DNA of 64,000 nt from Alphaproteobacteria bacterium (GCA_016125165.1 WGMH01000001.1:372001-436000), one strand, 5' to 3'; shown: positions 35,844-45,611, counted from the first letter of the stretch. Notes: generated by a model from the letters alone, not told the origin. Made by a program: numbers and translations.

Positions 35844-36119
35844 ATGGATGTGAGCCTCTCCACCGCTGCGGCGGGCGTGCGCATGGCAGCGCGGCACTTC
35901 GATGAAGCCGCCGCGAAAATCGCCCGCGTCACGGCCGCCGCAAACGGTGCCAGTCAATCCGGATCGGGAATGGCGGGCGATGGTTCGCGCGCCGCGGGCA
36001 TCAGCCCGGAGGCCGCGCTTGCGGACCTGCGCGCAGCGGAAGTCCGCTATCACGCCAATCTGCAGGTGGTGCGCGCCGAACAGCGCATGGCCAAAAGCAC
36101 GCTCGACATTCTGGCCTGA
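35844..36119 (+). CDS. Small protein resembling the ends of flagellar rod/hook proteins
   Basis: A product of 91 residues. The N-terminus ([28 protein letters not shown]) and the C-terminus ([35 protein letters not shown]) look like the terminal coiled-coil helices of flagellar rod/hook proteins, with the usual central domain missing and replaced by a Gly/Ser/Ala linker. No flagellar genes are nearby. The ribosome-binding site is weak. It may be a stand-alone rod-like protein or a decayed remnant. The gene is followed by a strong palindrome. Confidence 0.55.
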   Translation: MDVSLSTAAAGVRMAARHFDEAAAKIARVTAAANGASQSGSGMAGDGSRAAGISPEAALADLRAAEVRYHANLQVVRAEQRMAKSTLDILA

Positions 36120-36132
36120 ATACCAAAACGAA

Positions 36133-36157
36133 CATGGCCGGGACGAGCCCGGCCATG
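36133..36157. terminator. Palindrome between convergent genes
   Basis: A perfect 10-bp stem, CATGGCCGGG (36133-36142) and CCCGGCCATG (36148-36157), with loop ACGAG. It can end transcripts from either side, though no T-run follows. The left arm is the same as bases 33954-33963 in the repeat near the GIY-YIG gene, so it is probably a solitary copy of that palindrome. Confidence 0.65.
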
Positions 36158-36182
36158 AAACGTGCGGCGCTGGTGCGGCTCG

Positions 36183-38312
36183 CTACTTCTTCGTCAGTCC
36201 GAGCTTGTTCGCAAAGAAGGTGTAGGACAGCGCCCACATCTCCGCCTGCGCGGCGTTGGTGGAGCCGGGGCCGTGACCGCCTTCGGCGCTTTCGTGGAAG
36301 AGCACATCGTGACCCTGCGCCTCCGTTTTCGCGGCCATCATGCGCGCGAAGACCGGCGTGACGCGATCATCCGTGGTTTCGGTGATGTAGAGCTGCGCGG
36401 GATATTTCACATCCTTCTTCACCAGCTGATAGGGCGAATAGGTTTCGATATAGGCACGCATCTTCGGATCGGCGGGATCGCCATATTCATCAACCCATGA
36501 CGCGCCCGCGCCGAACTGGGTGTAGCGCACCATGTCGATCAGCGGGCGCTGACAGACGACGGCGCTGAACAGATCAGGCGCCTTCACCATGGTTGCGGTG
36601 ACGAGCAGCCCGCCATTCGAGGCGCCGACAATTCCAAGCTGTTTGGGCGTGGTGAGCTTCTTCGCGATGATGTCGCGCGCCACGGCCTCGAAATCCTCGA
36701 ACGCCTTGGCGTGGTTGTATTTCAGCGCGGCCTGATGCCAGGCGGGACCGAACTCGCCGCCGCCGCGAATGTTGGCGACGACCATCGCGCCGCCTTTGGC
36801 GATCCACGCCTCGCCCGCTTCTATCGGGCGATGACCGTCGTTCCAGTACCACGGCGTCAGCGCGAGCTCGAAGCCGCCATAGGAATAGAGGATCGTGGGG
36901 ATCGGGCCCTTCGCATCCTTCCGCTTGATGACGAAATACGGAATCTTCGTTCCGTCTTTCGAGGTGGCCCAGAATTGTTCGCTCGTCATCGTGCTCGCAT
37001 CAAAGCGTGCGGGCAGCGACTTGATCGCCTTCACGGCCTTGCCATCATAGGCATAGAGCGTGGGCGGCGTAAGAAAACTCTCGAACGTAAGATAGGCTTC
37101 GGGACCGAAATCATTGCTGGAGACGATCTGCGCGGAGCCGCCCTTCGGAAGATCGAGCACAGTTTCATTCCACGCGCCCTTGTCGAAGCCGTACACATGC
37201 ACCGAGCCGGTGACGTTTTCGAACTCAGCGGCAAACACCGCATCGCGGCCGGGCGCGACGCTGTCGATGGTGCCATGCGAATCGGGTGTTGCGAGCACCG
37301 CGACCTTCGGCAATTTTCCGGTGGCGATGAACGTGTTGAGATCAAAGGCAATGAGCGAGCCCTGCCCGATCTTTTTCTGGCCGTGCGGCGTCCACGCATT
37401 GCGCAGGGTGGCGACAAGCTGGCCCCTGGTGACGCCCTTCAGATCCGCGCCGATGGGCAGCGGGAGCTTCACGGTCTTTCCATCCGCCTTCACATAGAAG
37501 AATTCCGCGGTGAAGAAGGTGAGGCCGCGGATGATGATCGGCACCGTGCCGGAGGGACCATGAAACACCGCAAGCTGCGCCCAGACATCGGACGGCTTGC
37601 CGGAATACACGACACGCGCATCGGCGATCTTCTGCCCGCGCTTCCACATCTTCACGATGCGCGGATAGGACGACGTGGTCATCGTGCCCTTGCCGAAATC
37701 GGTGGCGAAGAGAACGGTGTTTTCGTCGATGAACTGCGCCGAGGATTTGGCCATCGGCAGCGCGAAACCCTTGTCGAGAAAGCGCTGCGTGGTGACGTCG
37801 AACTCGCGGATTTCGAGCGCGTCGCCGCCGCCGGGCGAAAGAAACAGGAGGCAATGCGTCAGCGCGTCATTGCAATCCGATCCGTTCCACACCCATTCCT
37901 TGCCGAGCTTCCTGTTCCAGGCATCGACATCGAACAGCGTTTTCCACTCGGGCTTTCCGGTGTTGTAGGACGCGATGGACGCACGGCGCCAGACACCCCG
38001 CACATGCGCCTTGTCCTGCCAGAAATTGAATACCCATTGGTGAGAGAGGTTGCCGTAGGCAATGCGATCCGGCGCATTCAGCGCGGTGAGAATCTGCTGA
38101 TAGGTCTCTTTGTAGAACGCCTGCGGCTTCAGGGCCGCGTTCGTCTTGTCCGTCTGGTCTTTCACCCAGGCGAGCGGCTTCTTGCCCTGAATGTCCGACA
38201 GCCACAGATAGGGATCGGGGCCGCCGGGGTTTTCGCCACGCTGCGCGGCGTATCCGCTCATAATCCCCATTGCCGCAATCGCGATGCCAAGCCCGAATTT
38301 TCCGTATCGCAT
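36183..38312 (-). CDS. Prolyl oligopeptidase family (S9) serine peptidase, first of two
   Basis: A protein of 709 residues from the ATG at 38312, with an N-terminal signal-like helix (KFGLGIAIAAMGIMSGYAAQ). Residues about 40-450 are the beta-propeller that guards the active site. The C-terminal hydrolase has the nucleophile in GASNGG (S565), the Asp in TDDRVTP and the His in EGGHGPG. It should cleave short peptides after Pro or a similar residue, probably in the periplasm. It lies 91 bases downstream of a paralogue in the same direction. Confidence 0.9.
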   Translation of the reverse strand: MRYGKFGLGIAIAAMGIMSGYAAQRGENPGGPDPYLWLSDIQGKKPLAWVKDQTDKTNAALKPQAFYKETYQQILTALNAPDRIAYGNLSHQWVFNFWQDKAHVRGVWRRASIASYNTGKPEWKTLFDVDAWNRKLGKEWVWNGSDCNDALTHCLLFLSPGGGDALEIREFDVTTQRFLDKGFALPMAKSSAQFIDENTVLFATDFGKGTMTTSSYPRIVKMWKRGQKIADARVVYSGKPSDVWAQLAVFHGPSGTVPIIIRGLTFFTAEFFYVKADGKTVKLPLPIGADLKGVTRGQLVATLRNAWTPHGQKKIGQGSLIAFDLNTFIATGKLPKVAVLATPDSHGTIDSVAPGRDAVFAAEFENVTGSVHVYGFDKGAWNETVLDLPKGGSAQIVSSNDFGPEAYLTFESFLTPPTLYAYDGKAVKAIKSLPARFDASTMTSEQFWATSKDGTKIPYFVIKRKDAKGPIPTILYSYGGFELALTPWYWNDGHRPIEAGEAWIAKGGAMVVANIRGGGEFGPAWHQAALKYNHAKAFEDFEAVARDIIAKKLTTPKQLGIVGASNGGLLVTATMVKAPDLFSAVVCQRPLIDMVRYTQFGAGASWVDEYGDPADPKMRAYIETYSPYQLVKKDVKYPAQLYITETTDDRVTPVFARMMAAKTEAQGHDVLFHESAEGGHGPGSTNAAQAEMWALSYTFFANKLGLTKK

Positions 38313-38403
38313 CTTCACTCCCCATCCCTGTGTGTGCGCCATCAAACCAAGTCGATCAGGCGCGGTATTGGTCCAGTGCGGCACTGTTTCGGCGGACCAT
38401 TGC

Positions 38404-40572
38404 CTAACGCGATGCCGGAGCCGTGCCGGAGAAACCCGATGCCGTCGCCGACGACAGACCGAGCCTGTTCTTCAAATAGGTGTAGGACAGCGCCCACATC
38501 TCGGCGGCCTGCTTGTGGTTGGCGGCTGCGGCATGACCGCCATCGGTGTTTTCGTAATACAGAACATCGTGCCCCTGAGCCTGCATGCGCGCCATCATCT
38601 TGCGGGCATGAACGGGGGTAACGCGATCGTCCGACGTGGCAGTTACAAAGAAGACCGGCGGATATTTGCCGCTCTTCTTCACGTTCTGATATGGCGAATA
38701 ATTCTCGAGCACCGCGCGCATTTTCGGATCGTCAGGATCGCCATATTCGCCGATCCATGATGCCCCCGCGCCGATCTTGGTGTAGCGGATCATGTCGAGC
38801 AGCGGCACCTGACAGACGACCGCGCCAAGAAGTTCGGGATGTTGCGTCATTACAGCGCCGACAAGCAGCCCGCCATTGGACCCGCCCATGATGCCGAGTT
38901 GCCGGGGCGTGGTGATGCCGCGTTTTTCCAGATCGGCGGCAACGGCTGCGAAATCATCGAAGGCCTTCTGACGGTTTTCCTTCAGCGCCGCATCGTGCCA
39001 CGCAGGGCCGAATTCGCCGCCGCCGCGAATGTTGGCGAGCACCCACACCCCGCCGCGCGTGAGCCACAACCGCCCGGAATTGGGCGAGTAGGACGGCAGC
39101 ATCGACACTTCAAAGCCACCATATCCGTAAAGAATCGTGGGCGCGGGACCTTTCAAATCCGCACGGCGCACGACGAAATACGGAATCTGCGTGCCGTCTT
39201 TCGAGGTGGCCTGGAACTGCTCCGAGACAAGACCCGTGGCATCAAAGCGCGCGGGCAAGGATTTGATAGCGGTGACCTTGTCCCTCGCGTCGACGGCATA
39301 AAGCGTGGACGGGGTCAGGAAGCTCTCGAATTTCACCTGCGCATCGGAACCGTAATCATCGGCCGATACGATGGAGGTGGTGCCGTTGGCGGGAAGATCC
39401 AGCCTGCTTTCGTGCCATGTACTGTTCTTGCCCGGGCGAAAAACATGGATCGCGCCGGTGACGTTTTCGAAAATGCCCGCATAGACGGCGTCGCGGCCGG
39501 TGGCGACATCTTCCACCGAGGCGCGCGGGCCGGGCTCATAAAGAAGCGCGACAGCAGGCGCGGCTTTTTCGGCGGTGAGCGATTTCAGTGCAATCGAAAC
39601 GAGCGCGCCCTTCCCGAAGGTCTTGCCGCCGACCGTCCAATCATCGCGCAGGGTTGCGATGAGATTGCCTTTCAATTCGCCCTTGATGTCCACGCCCAGC
39701 GGCAAGGCAAGCGCAAGGCTCGCACCGCCGGGTTTGACGAAGTGATATTCGGTTTCGAAGAAGCTGACGGCGCGCACGATGAGAGCCGTGTTGCCGTCGG
39801 CGTTGCGGAATACATAAGGCGCAACCGCCACATCATCGGCCTTGCCTTCGTAAACCGTTCTGGCGCCGGCAACGGGTTCGCCCCGCTTCCACAATTTCAC
39901 GATGCGCGGGTAACCGGATGTGGTGAGCGAGCCCTTCCCGAAATCGGTACCGAACAGCACCGTGTTGTCATCCACATAGGCAACATCGGACTTGGCTTCC
40001 TGCAACATGAAGCCGTCGCTTGCGAACGATTTCGTCTTCAGGTCGAATTCGCGCACGACCACCGCATCGCCGCCGCCGCGCGAGAGGCTGATGAGGCAAC
40101 GGTTCTGGGATGGCGCGCAATCCGCACCCTTGTAGACCCAGTTCTCACCTTCCTTCGCGGCGAGCGCATCCAGATCCAGCAGCGTTTCCCACGCGGGCGC
40201 GGGTTTCGCATATTCGCTGACGGTGGTGCGCCGCCAGATGCCCTTGGCATGCCCGGCGTCCTGCCAGAAATTGTAAACGTAGCCGTGATTGAGCGTGCCG
40301 AGTGGAATGCGATCCGTCGCGTCCAATGTTTCAAGGATGCTGTCGTAATAGCCCTGGTAGGCAGGATCCCTTGTCAGCACATCGCGCGTGACATTGTCCT
40401 GCTGGCGCACCCAGGACAGCGCCTTGGGGCCATGCACATCTTCGAGCCACAGAAAGGGATCGACAGCAGGCTTTGCGGACGTGGTCAAATCGCTAGCTCC
40501 CAGCGCCTGCAGCGCACCTGCCGTTCCGCCTGCAACAACAACCGCGAATGCGAGGGACCGAAACACACCCAT
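38404..40572 (-). CDS. Prolyl oligopeptidase family (S9) serine peptidase, second of two
   Basis: A protein of 722 residues with signal peptide (FRSLAFAVVVAGGTAGALQALGA). It shows the same architecture as its neighbour: WLEDVHGPKALSWVRQQ at the propeller entry, nucleophile GGSNGG (S565), TSDDRVTPVHARKM and DGGHA. The two proteins align over their whole length, so they come from a tandem duplication that has since diverged. It is the upstream gene and probably the first in a shared transcript. Substrate difference is not deducible. Confidence 0.9.
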   Translation of the reverse strand: MGVFRSLAFAVVVAGGTAGALQALGASDLTTSAKPAVDPFLWLEDVHGPKALSWVRQQDNVTRDVLTRDPAYQGYYDSILETLDATDRIPLGTLNHGYVYNFWQDAGHAKGIWRRTTVSEYAKPAPAWETLLDLDALAAKEGENWVYKGADCAPSQNRCLISLSRGGGDAVVVREFDLKTKSFASDGFMLQEAKSDVAYVDDNTVLFGTDFGKGSLTTSGYPRIVKLWKRGEPVAGARTVYEGKADDVAVAPYVFRNADGNTALIVRAVSFFETEYHFVKPGGASLALALPLGVDIKGELKGNLIATLRDDWTVGGKTFGKGALVSIALKSLTAEKAAPAVALLYEPGPRASVEDVATGRDAVYAGIFENVTGAIHVFRPGKNSTWHESRLDLPANGTTSIVSADDYGSDAQVKFESFLTPSTLYAVDARDKVTAIKSLPARFDATGLVSEQFQATSKDGTQIPYFVVRRADLKGPAPTILYGYGGFEVSMLPSYSPNSGRLWLTRGGVWVLANIRGGGEFGPAWHDAALKENRQKAFDDFAAVAADLEKRGITTPRQLGIMGGSNGGLLVGAVMTQHPELLGAVVCQVPLLDMIRYTKIGAGASWIGEYGDPDDPKMRAVLENYSPYQNVKKSGKYPPVFFVTATSDDRVTPVHARKMMARMQAQGHDVLYYENTDGGHAAAANHKQAAEMWALSYTYLKNRLGLSSATASGFSGTAPASR

Positions 40573-40693
40573 GAGAAACTCCTGCTAGCCCCCCGAAAGG
40601 CTACCGGGTCTTTAGGGAAGGCTCTGCAAGCGGGTCAACCCTTGCCCGGCGCAGGGCTGGTCCGAGCCACGCGCCGCGCCTATATAGGGCCCC

Positions 40694-41539
40694 ATGACGC
40701 GGTTCCTGAAAATGCACGGACTGGGCAACGATTTCGTCGTTTTTGACGCGCGGAATCAAATGGTTGCACTCGATCCACGCGCCGCCAGAGCAATCGCGGA
40801 CAGGAAGGCTGGCGTGGGCTGCGATCAGGTCATCGTGATTGAAAAGCCCGCAAACGGCGCAGATGCGCGCATGCGCATTTTTAATGCAGACGGTGGTGAA
40901 GTGGAGGCCTGCGGCAATGCAGCCCGCTGCGTGGCCCAGTTCCTGATGAACGAAAAGAAGCGAAATGCCATCCGTATTGAAACGGATGGCGGGCTTCTGG
41001 AATGCGCCGATGCGACGGGCGGCCTAGTGACCGTGGATATGGGCGCGCCGCGTTTCGACTGGCGCGACGTTCCGCTGGCGCGCGAAGCAGACACCAAGGA
41101 CTTTGCACTCGATGTGCCGGGCTTCACCGAAGCGGCGCTGCAGCATGCGTCCGCCCTGTCGGTCGGCAATCCGCATTGCGTATTGTTCGTTCCCGATGCG
41201 GACCATGCGCCTGTCGCGACTCTGGGCAGCGCCATCGAACAGCATCCACTATTTCCGGCGCGCGTGAACGTAGAATTCGTCAGCGTGACAGGAAATGACA
41301 GACTGCGCATGCGCGTGTGGGAACGCGGCGCCGGCATCACCCGCGCCTGCGGTACCGGCGCCTGCGCCGCTGCGGTGGCGGCGCATCGCACCGGGCGCAC
41401 CGGCCGCAAGGTCGAGGTCGTGCTCGATGGCGGCACACTCCTGATCGACTGGCGTCCGAGCGACGGGCACGTTCTGATGACAGGCCCGACCGCGCTTTCG
41501 TTTCAGGGCGAACTCGACATCGCGGCACTTTGCGCATGA
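40694..41539 (+). CDS. dapF: Diaminopimelate epimerase
   Basis: A 281-residue PLP-independent racemase of lysine and peptidoglycan synthesis, converting LL- to meso-diaminopimelate. The two catalytic cysteines lie in EACGNAARCVA and RACGTGACAAA. The start MTRFLKMHGLGNDFVVFD is the family norm. The stop overlaps the mtaB start (ATGA), opening a four-gene operon dapF-mtaB-ftsY-yciB, an order common in alphaproteobacteria. Confidence 0.96.
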   Translation: MTRFLKMHGLGNDFVVFDARNQMVALDPRAARAIADRKAGVGCDQVIVIEKPANGADARMRIFNADGGEVEACGNAARCVAQFLMNEKKRNAIRIETDGGLLECADATGGLVTVDMGAPRFDWRDVPLAREADTKDFALDVPGFTEAALQHASALSVGNPHCVLFVPDADHAPVATLGSAIEQHPLFPARVNVEFVSVTGNDRLRMRVWERGAGITRACGTGACAAAVAAHRTGRTGRKVEVVLDGGTLLIDWRPSDGHVLMTGPTALSFQGELDIAALCA

Positions 41540-42777
41540 CCGAGATCGTAACGTTTGGCTGCCGCCTTAATGCCTATGAGAGCGAGGCGATGAAAGCCCG
41601 CGCCGCCGAAGCCGGGCTGAATGACGCCATCATCTTCAACACCTGCGCGGTGACGGCGGAAGCGGTGCGCCAATCGCGCCAGCAGATCCGCAAGGCGCGG
41701 CGCGAACATCCGGGCGCAAAGATCATCGTGACCGGGTGCGCGGCACAGACCGAACCCGGCACATATGCCGCAATGGACGAAGTCGATCTGGTGCTGGGCA
41801 ACAGCGAGAAGTTGCAGGCCCGTTCCTATGCCGCCTTCGGCATGGATGCCTTCGAACGTGTGCGCGTGAACGACATCATGAGCGTGAAGGAAACCGCGGG
41901 CCAGTTCGTGGATTCCTTTGACGGGCGGGCGCGCGCGTTTCTGCAGGTGCAAAACGGCTGCGATCATCGCTGCACCTTCTGCATCATTCCTTATGGACGC
42001 GGAAATTCGCGCAGCGTGCCAGTGGGCGAAGTGATCTCGGAGGCGCGGCGGCTGGCAGAGACCGGCTTTCCGGAAATCGTGCTGACAGGCGTGGACCTGA
42101 CCGCCTATGGCGCGGACCTTCCCGGCACACCCACACTGGGACAGCTAGTGCGCCGGCTTTTGAAACTGGTGCCGGGGCTGAAACGCCTGCGTATTTCCTC
42201 CATCGACATGATCGAGGCCGACGACGATTTTCTGCGTGCCATCGCAGACGAAGACCGGCTGATGCCGCATTTCCATCTTTCGGTGCAGGCGGGCGACGAC
42301 ATGATCCTGAAGCGCATGAAGCGCAGGCATTCGCGCGCCGATGTGATTGCATTTTGCGATCGCGTGCGCGAGATGCGGCCCGATGCGGCCTTCGGCGCGG
42401 ACATCATTGCGGGCTTTCCCACCGAAACCGATGCGATGTTCGAAAATTCCCGCGCGCTGATCAGCGACGCAGGTTTGACCTATCTGCATGTGTTTCCCTT
42501 CAGTCCGCGCAAAGGCACACCCGCCGCGCGCATGCCGCAGCTTCCCCGCGAGGTGGTGAAGGCTCGCGCCAAGGTGCTGCGCACCGAAGGCGAGCGCGCG
42601 CTGGCCGCACGGCTGCAGAACCTTCAGGGGCGCGACCACGATGTACTGGTGGAGAAGGCCGGTTCGGGGCATACGCCCTGCTTTGCGCCGGTGCGCCTCA
42701 GCGGCGATGCCCTGCCGGGCAGCATCGTTCGCATCCGCGCCATCGCCGCAACCAAGAGCCATCTGATCGCCGCATGA
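41536..42777 (+). CDS. mtaB: tRNA t6A37 methylthiotransferase MtaB
   Basis: A 413-residue radical-SAM methylthiotransferase that makes ms2t6A37 in tRNA. The N-terminal cluster domain has three Cys (VTFGCRLN, IFNTCAVT, VTGCAAQ), and the radical-SAM cluster is CDHRCTFC. A C-terminal TRAM-like region (DVLVEKAGSGHTPCFAPVRL) follows. The sequence fits MtaB rather than MiaB. Start and stop overlap dapF and ftsY by 4 bases each. Confidence 0.94.
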   Translation: MTEIVTFGCRLNAYESEAMKARAAEAGLNDAIIFNTCAVTAEAVRQSRQQIRKARREHPGAKIIVTGCAAQTEPGTYAAMDEVDLVLGNSEKLQARSYAAFGMDAFERVRVNDIMSVKETAGQFVDSFDGRARAFLQVQNGCDHRCTFCIIPYGRGNSRSVPVGEVISEARRLAETGFPEIVLTGVDLTAYGADLPGTPTLGQLVRRLLKLVPGLKRLRISSIDMIEADDDFLRAIADEDRLMPHFHLSVQAGDDMILKRMKRRHSRADVIAFCDRVREMRPDAAFGADIIAGFPTETDAMFENSRALISDAGLTYLHVFPFSPRKGTPAARMPQLPREVVKARAKVLRTEGERALAARLQNLQGRDHDVLVEKAGSGHTPCFAPVRLSGDALPGSIVRIRAIAATKSHLIAA

Positions 42778-43718
42778 GAACCTTTGGAGAGCCGCCCCCG
42801 CCGCCAACGTTTTTCGAGCGGCTGAAATCCGGTCTTGCGCGCAACACTGGCTCGCTGGGGCAAAGCCTGACGGCTGTCTTCACGCACAAGAAGCTTGATG
42901 CCGAAACCCTTGAATCGCTGGAAGAGGCCCTGATCGGCGCCGACATGGGGGCCGCGCTCGCCGCGCGTATCGCCGCCAATGTGGGCAAGGGCCGCTATGA
43001 CGAGGAAATCTCGGAAAACGAATTGCGCGGCGTGCTGGCCGAGGAAATCCTGCGCGTTCTGAAGCGCGCCGAAGGTTCGATGAACATCAACCTTGAGACC
43101 AAACCCTTCGTGGTACTGGTCGCGGGCGTGAACGGTACAGGCAAGACAACGACCATCGGCAAGATCGCCAAGCGCCTGACCGATGGCGGCCTGAAGGTGG
43201 TGATGGCGGCGGGCGACACATTCCGCGCGGCAGCCATCGAGCAGCTGCAGGTTTGGGGCGCACGCACCGGTGCCGAAGTGGTCGCACGCGCGGCCGGGGC
43301 CGATGCGGCGGGCCTTGCCTTCGATGCGCTGGAACGGGCGCAAGCCATTGGCGCGGACGTGCTTCTGATCGACACGGCGGGCCGCCTGCAGAACAAGGCG
43401 GGGCTGATGGCCGAGCTGGAAAAGATCGTGCGCGTCTTGAAGAAGAAGGATGCAACCGCGCCGCATGCCAGCGTTCTCGTGCTGGATGCAACCACGGGCC
43501 AGAACGCGATTTCGCAGGTGGAAGCGTTCAAGCAGGCGGTGCCGCTGACGGGGCTCATCATGACCAAACTCGACGGCACCGCGAAGGGCGGCATTCTGGT
43601 GGCATTGGCAGACAAGTTCGCCCTGCCCGTGCATTATATCGGTGTGGGCGAGAGCGCGGAAGATATGCAGCCCTTTGTGGCGGCGAGCTTCGCCAAGGCT
43701 TTGACGGGTGCGGCATGA
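42774..43718 (+). CDS. ftsY: SRP receptor GTPase FtsY
   Basis: A 314-residue protein with a short Pro-rich N-terminus in place of the long acidic domain of E. coli FtsY. The NG domain has G1 GVNGTGKTTTIGKIA, then GDTFRAAAIEQL, DTAGRLQNK and TKLDGTAKGG. It receives Ffh-ribosome complexes at the membrane; ffh is at 32287-33666 in this window. It overlaps mtaB and yciB by 4 bases each. Confidence 0.96.
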   Translation: MRTFGEPPPPPTFFERLKSGLARNTGSLGQSLTAVFTHKKLDAETLESLEEALIGADMGAALAARIAANVGKGRYDEEISENELRGVLAEEILRVLKRAEGSMNINLETKPFVVLVAGVNGTGKTTTIGKIAKRLTDGGLKVVMAAGDTFRAAAIEQLQVWGARTGAEVVARAAGADAAGLAFDALERAQAIGADVLLIDTAGRLQNKAGLMAELEKIVRVLKKKDATAPHASVLVLDATTGQNAISQVEAFKQAVPLTGLIMTKLDGTAKGGILVALADKFALPVHYIGVGESAEDMQPFVAASFAKALTGAA

Positions 43719-44293
43719 GCGATCAGAAAAGCAAGAAGCGCCTGCCGCCGCTGGTGCGCCTGGCGTTCGATCTTGGCCCTCTCGTTCTGTTCTTCATGCT
43801 GGCGAAACAGTTCTACCTCGCAACTGCGATTTTTATTCCGCTAGCAACTGCCAGTTTCGCGATCACCTACTGGTATGAGCGTCGCATTTCGGTGATGCCT
43901 GCGGTGACGCTGGCGGTGGTGCTGGTGTTCGGCGGGTTGACGCTCTATCTGCACAACGAAACCTTCTTCAAGATGAAGCCGACGATCATCTACGCGATCT
44001 TCGCCATCATCCTGACCACGGGCATATTGACCCAGCGGAATTTTCTGAAAGTTGTTTTCGATCAGGCCTTTCACCTGCCTGAGACGGCCTGGCGCACGTT
44101 GACTTGGCGCTGGATCGGTTTCTTTGTGGCGATGGCGCTGGCCAACGAATTCGTCTGGCGCAATTACTCGACGGAATTCTGGGCGGGCTACAAGCTGTTC
44201 GGGGCGATCCCGCTGTTCTTCCTCTTTACACTGTCACAAACGCCGTTCCTGCTGAAGTATCACCGCGACGAAGACGCGCCGGAAACCCGCTAG
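43715..44293 (+). CDS. yciB: Inner-membrane septation protein A (YciB/IspZ)
   Basis: A 192-residue protein with about five transmembrane segments (LVRLAFDLGPLVLFFMLAKQF, then IFIPLATASFAITYWYERR) and the family stretch DQAFHLPETAWRTLTWRWIGFFVAMALANEFVWRN. Members are linked to cell division and envelope integrity, though the mechanism is unclear. It is the last gene of the operon and converges on the NUDIX gene with 3 bases between stops. Confidence 0.93.
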   Translation: MSDQKSKKRLPPLVRLAFDLGPLVLFFMLAKQFYLATAIFIPLATASFAITYWYERRISVMPAVTLAVVLVFGGLTLYLHNETFFKMKPTIIYAIFAIILTTGILTQRNFLKVVFDQAFHLPETAWRTLTWRWIGFFVAMALANEFVWRNYSTEFWAGYKLFGAIPLFFLFTLSQTPFLLKYHRDEDAPETR

Positions 44294-44296
44294 GCG

Positions 44297-44842
44297 TCAG
44301 CGCGGCAGCGGGTTCGAAAACGGCGCGAAAACAGGCTTTCCCGCAACTTCGCGCCATTGTTCGAGCGCCCACTTCACCGATGGGAATGCGAGTTCGCTCC
44401 AGGGAATTTCATGCCATGGAAACAGCTTCACTTCGAGGCTTTCGGGACCCGGTGCCATATGCGGCGTGTTCAGATGCGCCACGTACATGATCTGGACCTG
44501 GCTGATGTGCGGCACCGAATAAACCGCGAGCAATGCATCGATGACGATGTCGGCCTCGGCTTCCTCGCGCGCCTCGCGCCGCGCACCATCCTCGACCGTT
44601 TCATGCTCTTCCAGAAAGCCAGCGGGCAATGTCCAATAGCCACGGCGCGGTTCGATCGACCGTTTGCAAAGAAGAACCATGTCTTCGTGAAGAACCAGAG
44701 AGCCCACCACAATCTTGGGGTTTGAATAGTGGATGTGGCCACATCGTCCGCAGACGAACCGTTCCATATTGTCGCCTTCGGGGACTTTGCGCTCGAAGTT
44801 GGGACCGGGCGCGGGCGGAAACGGACGGGAGGTTTTGTTCAT
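44297..44842 (-). CDS. NUDIX hydrolase with N-terminal zinc-ribbon remnant
   Basis: A 181-residue protein. A CxxC pair ([19 protein letters not shown]) begins the family's ribbon, and the NUDIX box [24 protein letters not shown] has the Glu residues that bind Mg2+. The pattern matches a widespread alphaproteobacterial family of unassigned NUDIX enzymes that hydrolyse nucleoside diphosphate-linked substrates. The ATG at 44842 is kept because the family has a PxGDNxER segment before the ribbon. Confidence 0.9.
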   Translation of the reverse strand: MNKTSRPFPPAPGPNFERKVPEGDNMERFVCGRCGHIHYSNPKIVVGSLVLHEDMVLLCKRSIEPRRGYWTLPAGFLEEHETVEDGARREAREEAEADIVIDALLAVYSVPHISQVQIMYVAHLNTPHMAPGPESLEVKLFPWHEIPWSELAFPSVKWALEQWREVAGKPVFAPFSNPLPR

Positions 44843-45004
44843 CTTGCACGCATGATTGCCTGAAGCGCGCGCGTTGGAAAGTGCAATCCGGCTGGCTCAA
44901 AATGCGACACGAAATGTCTGCACGAACCTGTTGTCTGTCCGCGCGTCCTTCGTCTAATGTGCGGCCATCGACTTCGCGTGATGACTGCCCGGCGTTTGCG
45001 GGCG

Positions 45005-45020
45005 TTGTTTCCAAAAACAA
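45005..45020. promoter_or_regulatory. Candidate operator in the NUDIX-marR spacer
   Basis: TTGTTT (45005-45010) and AAACAA (45015-45020) form a perfect inverted repeat with a 4-base centre. It lies 62 bases before the marR ATG in the 240-base divergent spacer. MarR proteins bind such A/T-rich dyads, often autoregulating. No consensus is known for this protein. Confidence 0.4.
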
Positions 45021-45082
45021 GATAGCTGCCGGATGACGATGCATAACATCGCGCCGGGTCGCCGTCAGAGCAGGGGTGTCTG

Positions 45083-45601
45083 ATGACATCGAAGGGGTTG
45101 CGGAAGGTCAATGGAAATGGCGCGTTCGAACTGGCCGATGCACCTTCCCATCTGATGCGACGCTGTCAGCAGCTTTACGGCGAGCTGTATTCCCGCGAAC
45201 CGGGTGCGCGCGATCTGACCAAGCAGCAATTTACGGTTCTTGCCGCGCTCGAACACAATGAGGGCGTGAGCCAGACCGCGCTGGTGGAGATGACGGGCAT
45301 TGACCGCTCCACGCTCGCCGAGATGGCGCGGCGCATGGTCGAACGCGGATTGCTCTCGCGCGAACGCACCGAAGAAGATCAGCGCGCGAATGCGGTTGCG
45401 ATCACCGCCGTGGGCCGCAAGGCGCTGCGCGCCGCGCGCACCGCGGCAGACCGCGCCGAACGCGCCATGCTGGATGTGTTGCCGGTGGCCGATCGCGGGC
45501 GTTTCGTACGTCTGCTGGCCACCATTGCCGCAGCCGCCGAAACTCTGGTGGACAGCGAGGCGCCAAGGCCGCGCCGCCGGGTCACGCGCAGACGCGCCTA
45601 G
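45083..45601 (+). CDS. MarR-family transcriptional regulator
   Basis: A 172-residue protein with a winged helix: LTKQQFTVLAALEHNEGVSQTALVEMTGIDRSTLAEMARRMVERGLLSRERTEEDQRANAVAITAVGRKALR. The wing Arg/Asp pattern (RTEEDQRAN) is typical. Flanking helices would form the dimer. A basic tail (RPRRRVTRRRA) is unusual. It has an AGGGG ribosome-binding site. Ligand and targets are unknown. Confidence 0.9.
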   Translation: MTSKGLRKVNGNGAFELADAPSHLMRRCQQLYGELYSREPGARDLTKQQFTVLAALEHNEGVSQTALVEMTGIDRSTLAEMARRMVERGLLSRERTEEDQRANAVAITAVGRKALRAARTAADRAERAMLDVLPVADRGRFVRLLATIAAAAETLVDSEAPRPRRRVTRRRA

Positions 45602-45611
45602 GCCGCGGAAA

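Noticed and set aside
36711..40746. Two long plus-strand open frames opposite the S9 peptidases
   Set aside because: Both peptidases have full catalytic motifs on the other strand; the plus frames have none.
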